A DNA stretch of 6,044 bases from Lachnospiraceae bacterium UBA3332 (GCA_002361095.1 DERU01000149.1:1-6044), one strand, 5' to 3'. Positions 1 to 5,696 are shown, counted from the first letter of the stretch. The notes: generated by a model not told the origin, from the letters alone. Numbers and translations are program-made.

Positions 1-59
1 CCGGAAAATGTCCGTCCGCGCCTTACGCGCCCTTCCCCACCCCGTGAATCATAGCGAGA

Positions 60-90
60 TTGTAAACCAATTTATAAATTAGGTTGACAA
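60..90 (+). promoter_or_regulatory. BirA-type biotin operator upstream of bioY
   Basis: Two inverted 9-base arms, TTGTAAACC (60-68) and GGTTGACAA (82-90), are separated by a 13-base AT-rich spacer. The left arm is identical to the left arm of the classic BirA box (TTGTAAACC...GGTTTACAA) and the right arm differs by one base. BirA, the bifunctional biotin ligase/repressor, binds such sites when biotinyl-AMP is abundant. The right arm contains the -35 element of the bioY promoter, so bound BirA should block RNA polymerase. The site lies directly before a biotin transporter gene, which strongly supports the call. Confidence 0.9.
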
Positions 91-112
91 TAAAAGGGCC
101 AGATGCTATACT
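84..112 (+). promoter_or_regulatory. Sigma-A promoter of bioY
   Basis: A perfect -35 TTGACA (84-89) and a -10 TATACT (107-112) are separated by 17 bases. Transcription should begin near 118-121, giving a leader of about 70 nt before the bioY start. The -35 box lies inside the right half of the BirA operator, so this promoter is expected to be shut off when biotin is plentiful. Confidence 0.88.
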
Positions 113-128
113 CCCTATTGACGAAAAG

Positions 129-154
129 CCAAACCGGGCGGATGCCCCGTTTGG
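129..154 (+). other. Hairpin in the bioY 5' leader
   Basis: CCAAAC (129-134) pairs with GTTTGG (149-154), and inside it GGGC (136-139) pairs with GCCC (144-147). One C-C mismatch separates the two helices and a GGAT tetraloop closes the structure. No T-run follows, so it is not an intrinsic terminator, and it does not cover the Shine-Dalgarno at 177-183. It may stabilise the mRNA. No known riboswitch fold is recognised. Confidence 0.5.
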
Positions 155-176
155 AAGCATGTGGGATTTTCACAAT

Positions 177-183
177 AAGGAGG
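177..183 (+). promoter_or_regulatory. Ribosome binding site that fixes the bioY start
   Basis: AAGGAGG (177-183) lies 8 bases before ATG 192. The reading frame is open back to an ATG-less start at 84 and an in-frame ATG at 159. The first of these lies inside the -35 box, upstream of the predicted transcript, and the second has only GGAAG 1-2 bases away. ATG 192 is therefore the supported start. Confidence 0.85.
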
Positions 184-191
184 ACGGAGAA

Positions 192-755
192 ATGGCTGAA
201 ACTACGGTCAAAACGGTGAACAGGTCAAAATGGAATACGCTGGATATGGTATATGTGGGGATTTTTGCGGTATTGATCGCGATTTGTTCCTGGATTTCCA
301 TTCCGACCGTGGTTCCTTTTACGATGCAGACTTTTGCCGTTTTTGCGGCGGTCGGCATTTTGGGGGGACGGCGCGGTACGTTTGCGGTGCTGGTGTACAT
401 ATTGATGGGGGCGGTGGGCATACCCGTATTCGCTGGGTTTACTGCAGGAGCAGGGATATTGTTCGGCATGACCGGAGGCTATATCCTGGGATTTTTGCTT
501 TCCACACTGCTCTACTGGGGGATTACCAGGGCGTTTGGGGAAAAATTTTGGGTATCGGTTTTGTCTATGCTGCTGGGAATGGCTGTGTGTTACGCTTTCG
601 GAACCGCATGGTTTATGGCAGTGTATTCCAAAAACGGAGCAATCGGGATCGGGGCCGCACTGGGCATGTGCGTGATTCCTTTCGTGATCCCGGATTTATG
701 CAAGATCGCGTTGGCTGCGGCACTTTCCAAGGCGCTGAAACCCCATGTCAGATAG
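192..755 (+). CDS. bioY: BioY, biotin-specific S-component of an ECF transporter
   Basis: This 187-residue membrane protein binds biotin in the cytoplasmic membrane. It takes it up with the shared EcfA/EcfA'/EcfT energising module, which is not in this window, or possibly alone. About six hydrophobic segments are visible from residue 18 to 182. Family hallmarks are the PFTMQTF stretch (42-48), the Gly-rich LGGRRG turn (57-62), the YILMGAVGIPVFAG segment (69-82), and GMTGGYILGF (92-101). An Asp-Leu-Cys-Lys motif (168-171) sits in the last helix, where BioY proteins carry a conserved Asp and Lys near the ligand site. The length is normal for the family. The start at 192 is chosen for its strong Shine-Dalgarno. 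A BirA box over the promoter implies repression by biotin. The 3' end overlaps the next gene by 11 bases, suggesting translational coupling. Confidence 0.95.
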   Translation: MAETTVKTVNRSKWNTLDMVYVGIFAVLIAICSWISIPTVVPFTMQTFAVFAAVGILGGRRGTFAVLVYILMGAVGIPVFAGFTAGAGILFGMTGGYILGFLLSTLLYWGITRAFGEKFWVSVLSMLLGMAVCYAFGTAWFMAVYSKNGAIGIGAALGMCVIPFVIPDLCKIALAAALSKALKPHVR

Positions 756-1155
756 GGAAATATGCGCCTGTAAGACGGCTGTCGCTTTGCGCCCCCACCA
801 TGGCCTTTGTCTGGGATTTTTTGAAGGAAAAGGATACAGCAGCGGATTTTGCGGGAATATGGCGGCTGTTTTGGACGGACTGCATCCGGACACGGCGGTC
901 AGGCTGGAGGCCGGACAGGATTGCATTTGCCGAAATTGCCCCAACCGCGGTACAAAATGCCCGAATGCCGCAGTTTATGACAGCCGGGTATTGGCACTGT
1001 GCGGGCTGCGGACGGGACAGGTTTTGCCCTGGGGACAGCTGCAGGAGGCCGTACGGCGCCGTATCGTCCGAACGGGCCGGCTGGCCTCGGTTTGCGGCGA
1101 CTGTGAGTGGGCGGATCTGTGCAGGGCAAAATCCTACCGCATGACCGGCGTGTAA
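745..1155 (+). CDS. DUF1284 family cysteine-rich protein, function unknown
   Basis: This 136-residue protein matches what I recall of the DUF1284 family (Pfam PF06935), which has no settled function. The family pattern is visible in order: LRPHH (15-19), GKGYSSGF and NM (28-39), then a Cys cluster at C60, C62, C65 and C72. The VLALCGLRTGQ segment (82-92) follows, then W96 and a second cluster C117, C120 and C126 with an intervening Trp. Seven such cysteines suggest a metal or Fe-S site, which is inference. No signal peptide or membrane helix is seen, so it is probably cytoplasmic. The ATG at 745 lies 11 bases inside bioY with only a weak AAGGCG upstream, so it probably depends on translation of bioY. 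This placement puts it in the BirA-controlled transcript. Confidence 0.85.
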   Translation: MSDREICACKTAVALRPHHGLCLGFFEGKGYSSGFCGNMAAVLDGLHPDTAVRLEAGQDCICRNCPNRGTKCPNAAVYDSRVLALCGLRTGQVLPWGQLQEAVRRRIVRTGRLASVCGDCEWADLCRAKSYRMTGV

Positions 1156-1215
1156 CAATCCTTTGGGCAGGGGAGCCGTTTTGAACGGATGGAAAAACGG
1201 AGGCTTGGTTGAAAA

Positions 1216-2538
1216 ATGTTTGACAGGGAGATTTACAACAAGAGAATAGCGTGGTACAGGAAAGCGCGGTTTGGTATGTTCATCCATTGGGGATTGTATG
1301 CCATTCCGGCGCGGGGGGAATGGGTGCGTTCCGTGGAAGAAATGCCGGAAGAAGAATACCTTCCCTTTTTTGAAGAATTTAACCCGGTGGATTATGACCC
1401 GAAAAAGTGGGCGCGTGCGGCGAAAGAAGCGGGCATGCAGTATGCGGTGCTCACCGCAAAGCACCATGACGGATTCTGCCTGTTTGACAGTAAACTGACG
1501 GATTTTAAGTCCACCAACACCAAATCCGGCCGGGATTTGGTGCGGGAGTATTTGGACGCGTTTCGGGCGGAGGGACTTAAGGTGGGTCTTTACTATTCTT
1601 TGTTGGACTGGCACCATCCCGATTATCCCCATTACGGGGACCGGAACCATCCTATGCGCAATTGCGAAGCCGAAAAAGGAGTGGAGCGGGATTTTAACCG
1701 TTATTTGGCTTACATGCACGGACAGGTGGAAGAGTTGTGCACCCGTTACGGAAAACTGGATATCATGTGGTTCGATTTTTCCTATAAAAACGAAAATTAT
1801 GATATGACCGGGGAGGCATGGCAGGCGACAAAGCTGGTGCAGATGATCCGTTCCTATCAGCCGGATGTGATTATCGACAACCGTCTGGAGGTGAGCGGGG
1901 AAGGCTTCGGTTCCCTGGCAACCGACTGTCCCAGTGACTTTTGCGGTGATTTTGTCAGCCCGGAGCAGATCATTCCGCCAAACGGCTTAAAGGACGGGGC
2001 GGGAAGGGACCTGATGTGGGAAGCCTGCATTACCATGAATAACAACTGGGGATACTGTGCCAAGGACAAGAATTTCAAGCCTGCTTCCATGATCATCAAA
2101 AAGCTGGTGGAGTGTGTCAGCAAAAACGGGAACATGCTTTTGAATGTGGGGCCGGACGCCAGGGGCAACATACCGTCCGAGTCGCTGCAGATCTTGCGGG
2201 AAATCGGGGTCTGGATGAAAAAGAACGGCGATTCGATATACGGGTGCGGGGGCAGCGGCCTTCCCAAGCCGGAAAACGGCCGTATTACTCAAAAAGAAGG
2301 ACGTCTTTATTATCATATTATGGAAAACGCCATCGGAAGCGTTCCGCTTTACGGAATCCGCCGGGAAGAAGTCAAGGCGGTACGGCTTTTGGAAGATGGC
2401 AGCCAACTGCAGATTCCGGATAACTGGGTGGTAAACAATTACCCGGATATTGTGTTTGTGGATGTGTCCGCGACGCCTGATCTCCCGGATGCAACAGATA
2501 CCGTGGTGGAGATCCTTTTGCGGGAAACGGCGGAATAA
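1216..2538 (+). CDS. Glycoside hydrolase family 29 alpha-L-fucosidase
   Basis: This 440-residue enzyme should remove terminal alpha-L-fucose from glycans by the retaining mechanism of GH29. The (beta/alpha)8 catalytic domain spans about residues 5-340. GH29 signatures are RFGMFIHWG (18-26), EWV (35-37), AKHHDGFCLF (81-90), YYSLLDWH (126-133), IMWFD (183-187), WEACITMNNNWGY (268-280) and LLNVGPDARGNIP (308-320). D187 is the probable nucleophile by alignment with the WFD/WND motif; E269 is a possible general acid/base, but that residue varies among subfamilies. A short C-terminal beta-rich part (about 355-440) follows. There is no signal peptide, so it should act in the cytoplasm on imported fucosylated oligosaccharides. 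An in-frame TGA at 1210-1212 makes ATG 1216 the first start. GGAGG at 1199-1203 is rather far, at 12 bases. No promoter is visible in the 60-base gap upstream, and no transporter or fucose catabolic gene is adjacent. Confidence 0.93.
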   Translation: MFDREIYNKRIAWYRKARFGMFIHWGLYAIPARGEWVRSVEEMPEEEYLPFFEEFNPVDYDPKKWARAAKEAGMQYAVLTAKHHDGFCLFDSKLTDFKSTNTKSGRDLVREYLDAFRAEGLKVGLYYSLLDWHHPDYPHYGDRNHPMRNCEAEKGVERDFNRYLAYMHGQVEELCTRYGKLDIMWFDFSYKNENYDMTGEAWQATKLVQMIRSYQPDVIIDNRLEVSGEGFGSLATDCPSDFCGDFVSPEQIIPPNGLKDGAGRDLMWEACITMNNNWGYCAKDKNFKPASMIIKKLVECVSKNGNMLLNVGPDARGNIPSESLQILREIGVWMKKNGDSIYGCGGSGLPKPENGRITQKEGRLYYHIMENAIGSVPLYGIRREEVKAVRLLEDGSQLQIPDNWVVNNYPDIVFVDVSATPDLPDATDTVVEILLRETAE

Positions 2539-2564
2539 TGCAGACCGATACCGTTTAACCCCAT

Positions 2565-2600
2565 AAAAAATCCCCTGTCCCACCGGACAGGGGATTTTTT
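2565..2600. terminator. Bidirectional rho-independent terminator between the fucosidase gene and rpsT
   Basis: A perfect 10-base-pair stem, TCCCCTGTCC (2571-2580) with GGACAGGGGA (2585-2594), encloses a CACC loop. It is flanked by AAAAAA (2565-2570) and TTTTTT (2595-2600), so each strand reads as a GC stem followed by a T-run. It can end the plus-strand fucosidase transcript and the minus-strand rpsT transcript. Its edge overlaps two bases of the rpsT stop codon (2599-2601). Confidence 0.95.
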
Positions 2601-2862
2601 ATGCGATTTCGTTGACGGCCTTGGCCAGGCGGGAAACCTTCCTGGACGCAGTGTTTTTGTGATAAACGCCTTTGGTGGCAGCCTTGTCGATCGCAGTGGT
2701 TGCGGCGGCCAAAGCAGTCTTTGCAGCATCCTTATCCTTTGCGTCGATGGCAACGCGAACTTTCTTGATCGCGGTCTTGACGGCGGACTTGATCGCTTTG
2801 TTCCGGTCGGCTTTGGTTTTGTTAACCAAAATTCTCTTCTTTGCGGACTTAATATTTGCCAC
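2599..2862 (-). CDS. rpsT: 30S ribosomal protein S20
   Basis: S20 is an 87-residue, very basic protein that binds 16S rRNA early in assembly of the small subunit. The sequence begins (V/M)ANIKSAKKR and runs as alternating Lys/Arg-rich and Ala-rich helices. It ends with the typical KGVYHKNTASRKVSRLAKAV segment (64-83), and the length is standard. The start is GTG at 2862: GGAGGT (2869-2874) sits 6 bases upstream, and the protein then begins exactly where S20 proteins do. A TTG at 2880 would add six residues and overlap the Shine-Dalgarno. The gene is monocistronic, with its own strong promoter, a long leader and a terminator abutting the stop. It is convergent with the fucosidase gene and divergent from gpr. 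Confidence 0.97.
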   Translation of the reverse strand: MANIKSAKKRILVNKTKADRNKAIKSAVKTAIKKVRVAIDAKDKDAAKTALAAATTAIDKAATKGVYHKNTASRKVSRLAKAVNEIA

Positions 2863-2868
2863 GGTGAT

Positions 2869-2874
2869 ACCTCC
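2869..2874 (-). promoter_or_regulatory. Ribosome binding site that fixes the GTG start of rpsT
   Basis: GGAGGT on the minus strand, 6 bases before GTG 2862, is a near-ideal Shine-Dalgarno. It rules out the in-frame TTG at 2880, which lies upstream of it. A non-ATG start on a ribosomal protein gene can lower initiation or make it sensitive to regulation; S20 of E. coli also uses a non-ATG start. Confidence 0.85.
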
Positions 2875-2893
2875 ATTCAATCAAGCTGTAGTA

Positions 2894-2980
2894 CAATTTC
2901 CGTAATTGCCGCATGAAAGCCGGACACGGACGTTTTCATGCTGGACAAAATAAGTAACTGCCCGTTGACGAAAGCAGTTA
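2894..2980 (-). promoter_or_regulatory. Structured 5' leader of rpsT with three inverted repeats
   Basis: Within the predicted leader of about 125 nt there are three perfect inverted repeats. The first is 7 bp (2955-2961 with 2974-2980, arms TAACTGC/GCAGTTA). The second is 8 bp (2911-2918 with 2934-2941, arms GCATGAAA/TTTCATGC). Its 15-nt loop can form an inner CCG/CGG helix around a 4-nt loop. The third is 5 bp (2894-2898 with 2904-2908, arms CAATT/AATTG). None has a following T-run. S20 represses its own translation in E. coli; whether this leader binds S20 is inference, and I do not recognise it as a named ribosomal-protein leader. Confidence 0.5.
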
Positions 2981-2993
2981 TGCATACAAATGT

Positions 2994-3022
2994 ATTCTAG
3001 GATATGAAAACCGTTCTGTCAA
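2994..3022 (-). promoter_or_regulatory. Sigma-A promoter of rpsT
   Basis: On the minus strand a perfect TTGACA (3017-3022) and TAGAAT (2994-2999) are spaced by exactly 17 bases, so transcription should start near 2987. The next 35 bases upstream (3023-3057) are strongly AT-rich with A and T tracts, as in UP elements that boost ribosomal promoters. This fits high, growth-linked expression. Confidence 0.92.
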
Positions 3023-3089
3023 TACATATTTTGCTTATTTTTGCAAAATCTATTAACGGTTTGTAGCGGCTGGGTGCGCGGCTGTATTT

Positions 3090-3117
3090 GAACGGCTGTC
3101 AGAAAGGAAGCATAGTA
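3090..3117 (+). promoter_or_regulatory. Candidate forespore (sigma-G/sigma-F-like) promoter of gpr
   Basis: CATAGTA (3111-3117) resembles the sigma-G -10 element, and GAACG (3090-3094) is a partial match to the GHATR-type -35 with a 16-base spacer, slightly short. Transcription from it would start about 35 bases before gpr. gpr of Bacillus is made in the forespore under sigma-F and sigma-G, so such a promoter is expected here. The -35 match is weak and the call is tentative. No convincing sigma-A promoter faces gpr. Confidence 0.35.
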
Positions 3118-3160
3118 TAGTGTAAGAAGCGGCAGTCCCATTTGGCGGAAGGAGAAGAAG

Positions 3161-4123
3161 ATGAGCAGTTTTACGGTACGGACCGATTTGGCTTTGGAAG
3201 ACAGGGAGCGGATCGGGGATGGCGGCGGTGAAATACACGGAGTGATTTTAGAGGAAGAAGAGCGGGAGGAAACCGGGATTCATATCACACGCGTGCGGAT
3301 TGAAACCAAAAACGGTGCGAAAATCATGGGAAAGCCTATCGGAACGTATGTCACGCTGGAAGCGCCCGCCATGGCGGAGCAGGATGAGGATTATCACCGG
3401 GAGGTTTCCAAGGAATTGGCAAAGCAGCTGCGGGACGTGATGCCCGGGCAGGGCAGGGAGCAGTCGGTACTGGTGGTAGGACTGGGAAACCGGGACGTAA
3501 CTGCGGACGCGCTTGGTCCCCATGTGGCGGATAATCTTTTTGTGAACCGGCATGTGGTAATGGAGTTTGGAAAAGCGGCTTATAATAAAGATAAAATGCA
3601 TCTGATCAGCTGCATTGTTCCCGGCGTGATGGCCAAGACCGGAATGGAAAGCGCGGAGATTATCCACGGGGTAGTGAGGGAGACAAAACCTGATTTTTTG
3701 ATTGCGGTGGACGCGCTGGCGGCGCGCAGTACCAAAAGGTTAAACCGGACCATTCAGGTGACGACCTCCGGCATCTATCCGGGTTCGGGGGTGGGAAACC
3801 ACAGAAATTCCCTTACGCAGGAGACGCTTGGCGTTCCGGTACTTGCAATCGGGGTTCCCACAGTGGTGGACGCGGCGACTATCGTGGGGGATGCGCTGGA
3901 GAAGCTGGAAAAAGAAAACGGCGTACAGCGGATTGTGGCCCGGGATCATCCCAAAGCGTTGTCTGAACTCAATAATATGTACGTAACCAGTAAGGATATC
4001 GACGAAATGATCAAGCGGCTGAGCTTTACGATTTCGGAAGGAATTAACCTTGCTTTGTGTATGGACGAGGAAGATGCGCCCGGGCATGCGCAGACGGCGC
4101 AAAACGGCAGGGAAAAGGCATAA
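3161..4123 (+). CDS. gpr: GPR, germination protease for small acid-soluble spore proteins
   Basis: GPR is an atypical aspartic endopeptidase, made as a zymogen in the forespore. It degrades the DNA-protecting SASPs when the spore germinates. The 320-residue protein starts with a short propeptide ending in TDLALE (8-13), which resembles the SASP cleavage site; self-cleavage after E13 is expected. Core motifs are VVGLGN (105-110), DALGP (116-120), CIVPGVMAKTGMES (151-164), IAVDALAARS (181-190), the SGIYPGSGVGN loop (203-213), and GVPTVVDA (231-238). D116 and D184 correspond to the two catalytic aspartates. It is about 50 residues shorter than Bacillus GPR, mainly between about 245 and 275. AGGAG at 3150-3154 lies 6 bases before the ATG. 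spoIIP follows after 29 bases, probably in the same operon. Confidence 0.96.
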   Translation: MSSFTVRTDLALEDRERIGDGGGEIHGVILEEEEREETGIHITRVRIETKNGAKIMGKPIGTYVTLEAPAMAEQDEDYHREVSKELAKQLRDVMPGQGREQSVLVVGLGNRDVTADALGPHVADNLFVNRHVVMEFGKAAYNKDKMHLISCIVPGVMAKTGMESAEIIHGVVRETKPDFLIAVDALAARSTKRLNRTIQVTTSGIYPGSGVGNHRNSLTQETLGVPVLAIGVPTVVDAATIVGDALEKLEKENGVQRIVARDHPKALSELNNMYVTSKDIDEMIKRLSFTISEGINLALCMDEEDAPGHAQTAQNGREKA

Positions 4124-4131
4124 GGAACAGG
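4123..4131 (+). promoter_or_regulatory. Distant, weak ribosome binding site before spoIIP
   Basis: The only purine-rich match upstream of spoIIP is AGGAACAGG, beginning on the last base of the gpr stop codon. It ends 21 bases before ATG 4153, well beyond the usual 5-10. Between them is a pyrimidine-rich, AT-rich stretch (ATATATTTTCCC). No ATG, GTG or TTG occurs in frame between this site and 4153. Translation may rely on ribosomes arriving from gpr. Confidence 0.35.
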
Positions 4132-4152
4132 ACTGGCCGCATATATTTTCCC

Positions 4153-5556
4153 ATGGAGAAAAAAAGCGGGATCAGGCAAATTGTATATAGGGCGGTAGCG
4201 TTTCTTTTGGCGGGCTGTATCATCGGGCTTTGCGTTCCCAAAAAAGAAGAAGGGAAAGCCGGTATCGCAAGTCTGGCACTGGGGCAGGCGGAGGAAGCCA
4301 TGTGCTCCCTCTGGTGTCCGGTGCTTTCTTATGCGCAGGGCACAGGGGCAGGGGGTGTTTGGCGGTTTGTGACCGCACAATTCCCTTATTTGCGGGCAGG
4401 GCAGGGGGAGGAAAGCGTCAGCCTGCAGTGGGAGAGCCGTGAAACGCTGGACGATATTATCCGGGCGGAGGGAAGGGATGAGTACAGCGACAGTCTTTCC
4501 GAGGGGGAGATGCGGACACCGCAGACTTCGCAGGGCCGGGTACTGGTGGAAAAAGATTTGGAAAAGCTTCTGCGGGAGGAAAACGACAGGGCGCAAAGCC
4601 GGGAAGAAGAAAGCGCCGTACATAAGCAGACGGGGGACGAACAAAACCGGGAAGAAAGCAGGGAAGGGGAAGAAAAAGATATTTTGCCCGGTGCGCAGGA
4701 CGGCGGCATACAGGACGGCGGGCAGGAAGGGGTGCTATTGGATCTGCCAAAGGCATCCGAGGATGGCAAAGCAGAGGATTATCAATGGGAATATTATAAA
4801 AAGTATGATGCGCTGGTCAAGGAGTTTTATGCGGTGGACGCGTCTACCGTCATTGACAGCAGCCAGCTGAATCTGGACGCTTTGCTGGGAAGGGATTTCT
4901 CCATTGCCAAAAGACAGGATGATCTGCCGCAGATTCTGGTTTATCATACCCATTCCCAGGAGGATTTTATAAATTCCGTGGAAGGGGATATGAATACGAC
5001 GATTATGGGTGTGGGTGAGGTGCTTTCCCAAATTTTGGAGGAGCAATATGGCTATAACGTGATGCACCATCTGGGGCAGTATGATGTGGAAAACCGGGAT
5101 TATGCTTACAACAATTCGCTTCCGGCGTTGGAACAGCTTCTGGCGGAAAATCCCAGCATAGAGGTGGTGATCGACCTGCACCGGGACGAGGTGGCGGGCG
5201 ACCGGAAGCTGGTGACACAAATAGAGGGACGCCAGACTGCCATGTTTATGTTTTTTAACGGATTGTCCCGTACCAGAAAGCATGGGGATATCGAGTATCT
5301 GCCCAATGAGAACCTTTCGGACAATCTGGCGTTTTCGTTTCAGATGCAGGCTTTATGCAACGAATACTATCCGGGACTGACCCGCAGAATTTATTTGAAG
5401 GGATACCGCTATAACATGCATCTGAAAGCGCGGTATCTGTTGATCGAGATGGGTGCGCAGACCAACACTTATGAAGAGTGCTATAACGCCTGTATTCCGC
5501 TGGCCCGTATACTGGATATGGAATTGTCCGGGGCGGACTTCGGGTATGGGAGGTAG
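4153..5556 (+). CDS. spoIIP: SpoIIP, stage II sporulation cell-wall hydrolase
   Basis: SpoIIP is an amidase/endopeptidase of the SpoIID-SpoIIM-SpoIIP complex, which thins septal peptidoglycan and drives engulfment of the forespore. The 467-residue protein has an N-terminal membrane anchor (about 11-28) preceded by basic residues. A region of about 60 residues follows, then a long Glu/Arg/Gln/Asp-rich linker (about 105-210). The catalytic domain (about 255-460) carries YHTHSQEDF (264-272), VVIDLHRDEV (338-347), IEGRQTAMFMFFNG (357-370), and IEMGAQTNTYEE (431-442). H265, H267, E270 and H343 are likely zinc or catalytic residues. It is longer than the Bacillus protein because of the linker. The frame stays open upstream to a GTG at 4057 inside gpr, but those residues do not resemble SpoIIP. 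ATG 4153 directly precedes the anchor but lacks a well-spaced Shine-Dalgarno. Confidence 0.95.
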   Translation: MEKKSGIRQIVYRAVAFLLAGCIIGLCVPKKEEGKAGIASLALGQAEEAMCSLWCPVLSYAQGTGAGGVWRFVTAQFPYLRAGQGEESVSLQWESRETLDDIIRAEGRDEYSDSLSEGEMRTPQTSQGRVLVEKDLEKLLREENDRAQSREEESAVHKQTGDEQNREESREGEEKDILPGAQDGGIQDGGQEGVLLDLPKASEDGKAEDYQWEYYKKYDALVKEFYAVDASTVIDSSQLNLDALLGRDFSIAKRQDDLPQILVYHTHSQEDFINSVEGDMNTTIMGVGEVLSQILEEQYGYNVMHHLGQYDVENRDYAYNNSLPALEQLLAENPSIEVVIDLHRDEVAGDRKLVTQIEGRQTAMFMFFNGLSRTRKHGDIEYLPNENLSDNLAFSFQMQALCNEYYPGLTRRIYLKGYRYNMHLKARYLLIEMGAQTNTYEECYNACIPLARILDMELSGADFGYGR

Positions 5557-5628
5557 CCGGCTTACCCGCCTGATATCCGCGCGTCCGCCGCCGCTTCCGC
5601 CCGGTTCGCGTGCCTGTCTCCCGCCTTA

Positions 5629-5673
5629 AACGGATGCCGTTGGGGTTGAACTGTTACGTCGGGGTTACGTCGG
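5629..5673 (+). repeat. Small hairpin and 11-base tandem duplication in the spoIIP-lepA spacer
   Basis: The 237-base gap 5557-5793 holds no supportable gene. Its first half is C-rich on the plus strand. AACGG (5629-5633) and CCGTT (5637-5641) form a 5-bp stem with a 3-base loop and no T-run. GTTACGTCGG occurs at 5653-5662 and again at 5664-5673, a tandem 11-base period. No intrinsic terminator for the gpr-spoIIP transcript could be found here. Confidence 0.6.
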
Positions 5674-5696
5674 CCGGGGCTTTCCGAATAAACTGA

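Noticed and set aside
1..59. Possible end of an upstream gene
   Set aside because: The stretch is too short to judge; no family motif, terminator or start signal could be recognised.
84..191. A 36-codon N-terminal extension of bioY
   Set aside because: Its first codons overlap the operator and -35 box, upstream of the predicted transcript start, and the residues do not resemble BioY. The strong Shine-Dalgarno points to ATG 192.
230..1144. A 304-codon open frame on the plus strand across bioY and DUF1284
   Set aside because: It is an out-of-frame reading of two well-supported genes, with an odd Arg/Gly/Cys/His-rich composition, no Shine-Dalgarno and no recognisable domain.
1176..1188. Hairpin CCGTT-TTG-AACGG as a terminator before the fucosidase gene
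   Set aside because: The stem is only 5 bp, the loop is 3 bases and no T-run follows.
748..1719. A 323-codon open frame on the minus strand
   Set aside because: It lies antisense to DUF1284 and GH29, shows no family motif, and is explained by GC-rich codon use on the plus strand.
2439..2876. A minus-strand frame overlapping rpsT
   Set aside because: It is a shifted reading of rpsT that runs through the terminator into the fucosidase gene; S20 is unmistakable in the other frame.
2983..2990. CATACAAA as a sigma-E -10 box facing gpr
   Set aside because: There is no matching -35 at the proper distance, and the site lies just downstream of the rpsT -10 on the other strand.
3946..4644. A 232-codon minus-strand open frame
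   Set aside because: It is antisense to the gpr end and the spoIIP start, rich in Pro, Leu and Phe as expected for the complement of purine-rich codons, with no start signal.
4439..4870. A basic plus-strand frame inside spoIIP
   Set aside because: It is a frame-shifted reading of the Glu-rich linker, which yields Lys/Arg-rich peptide by composition alone.
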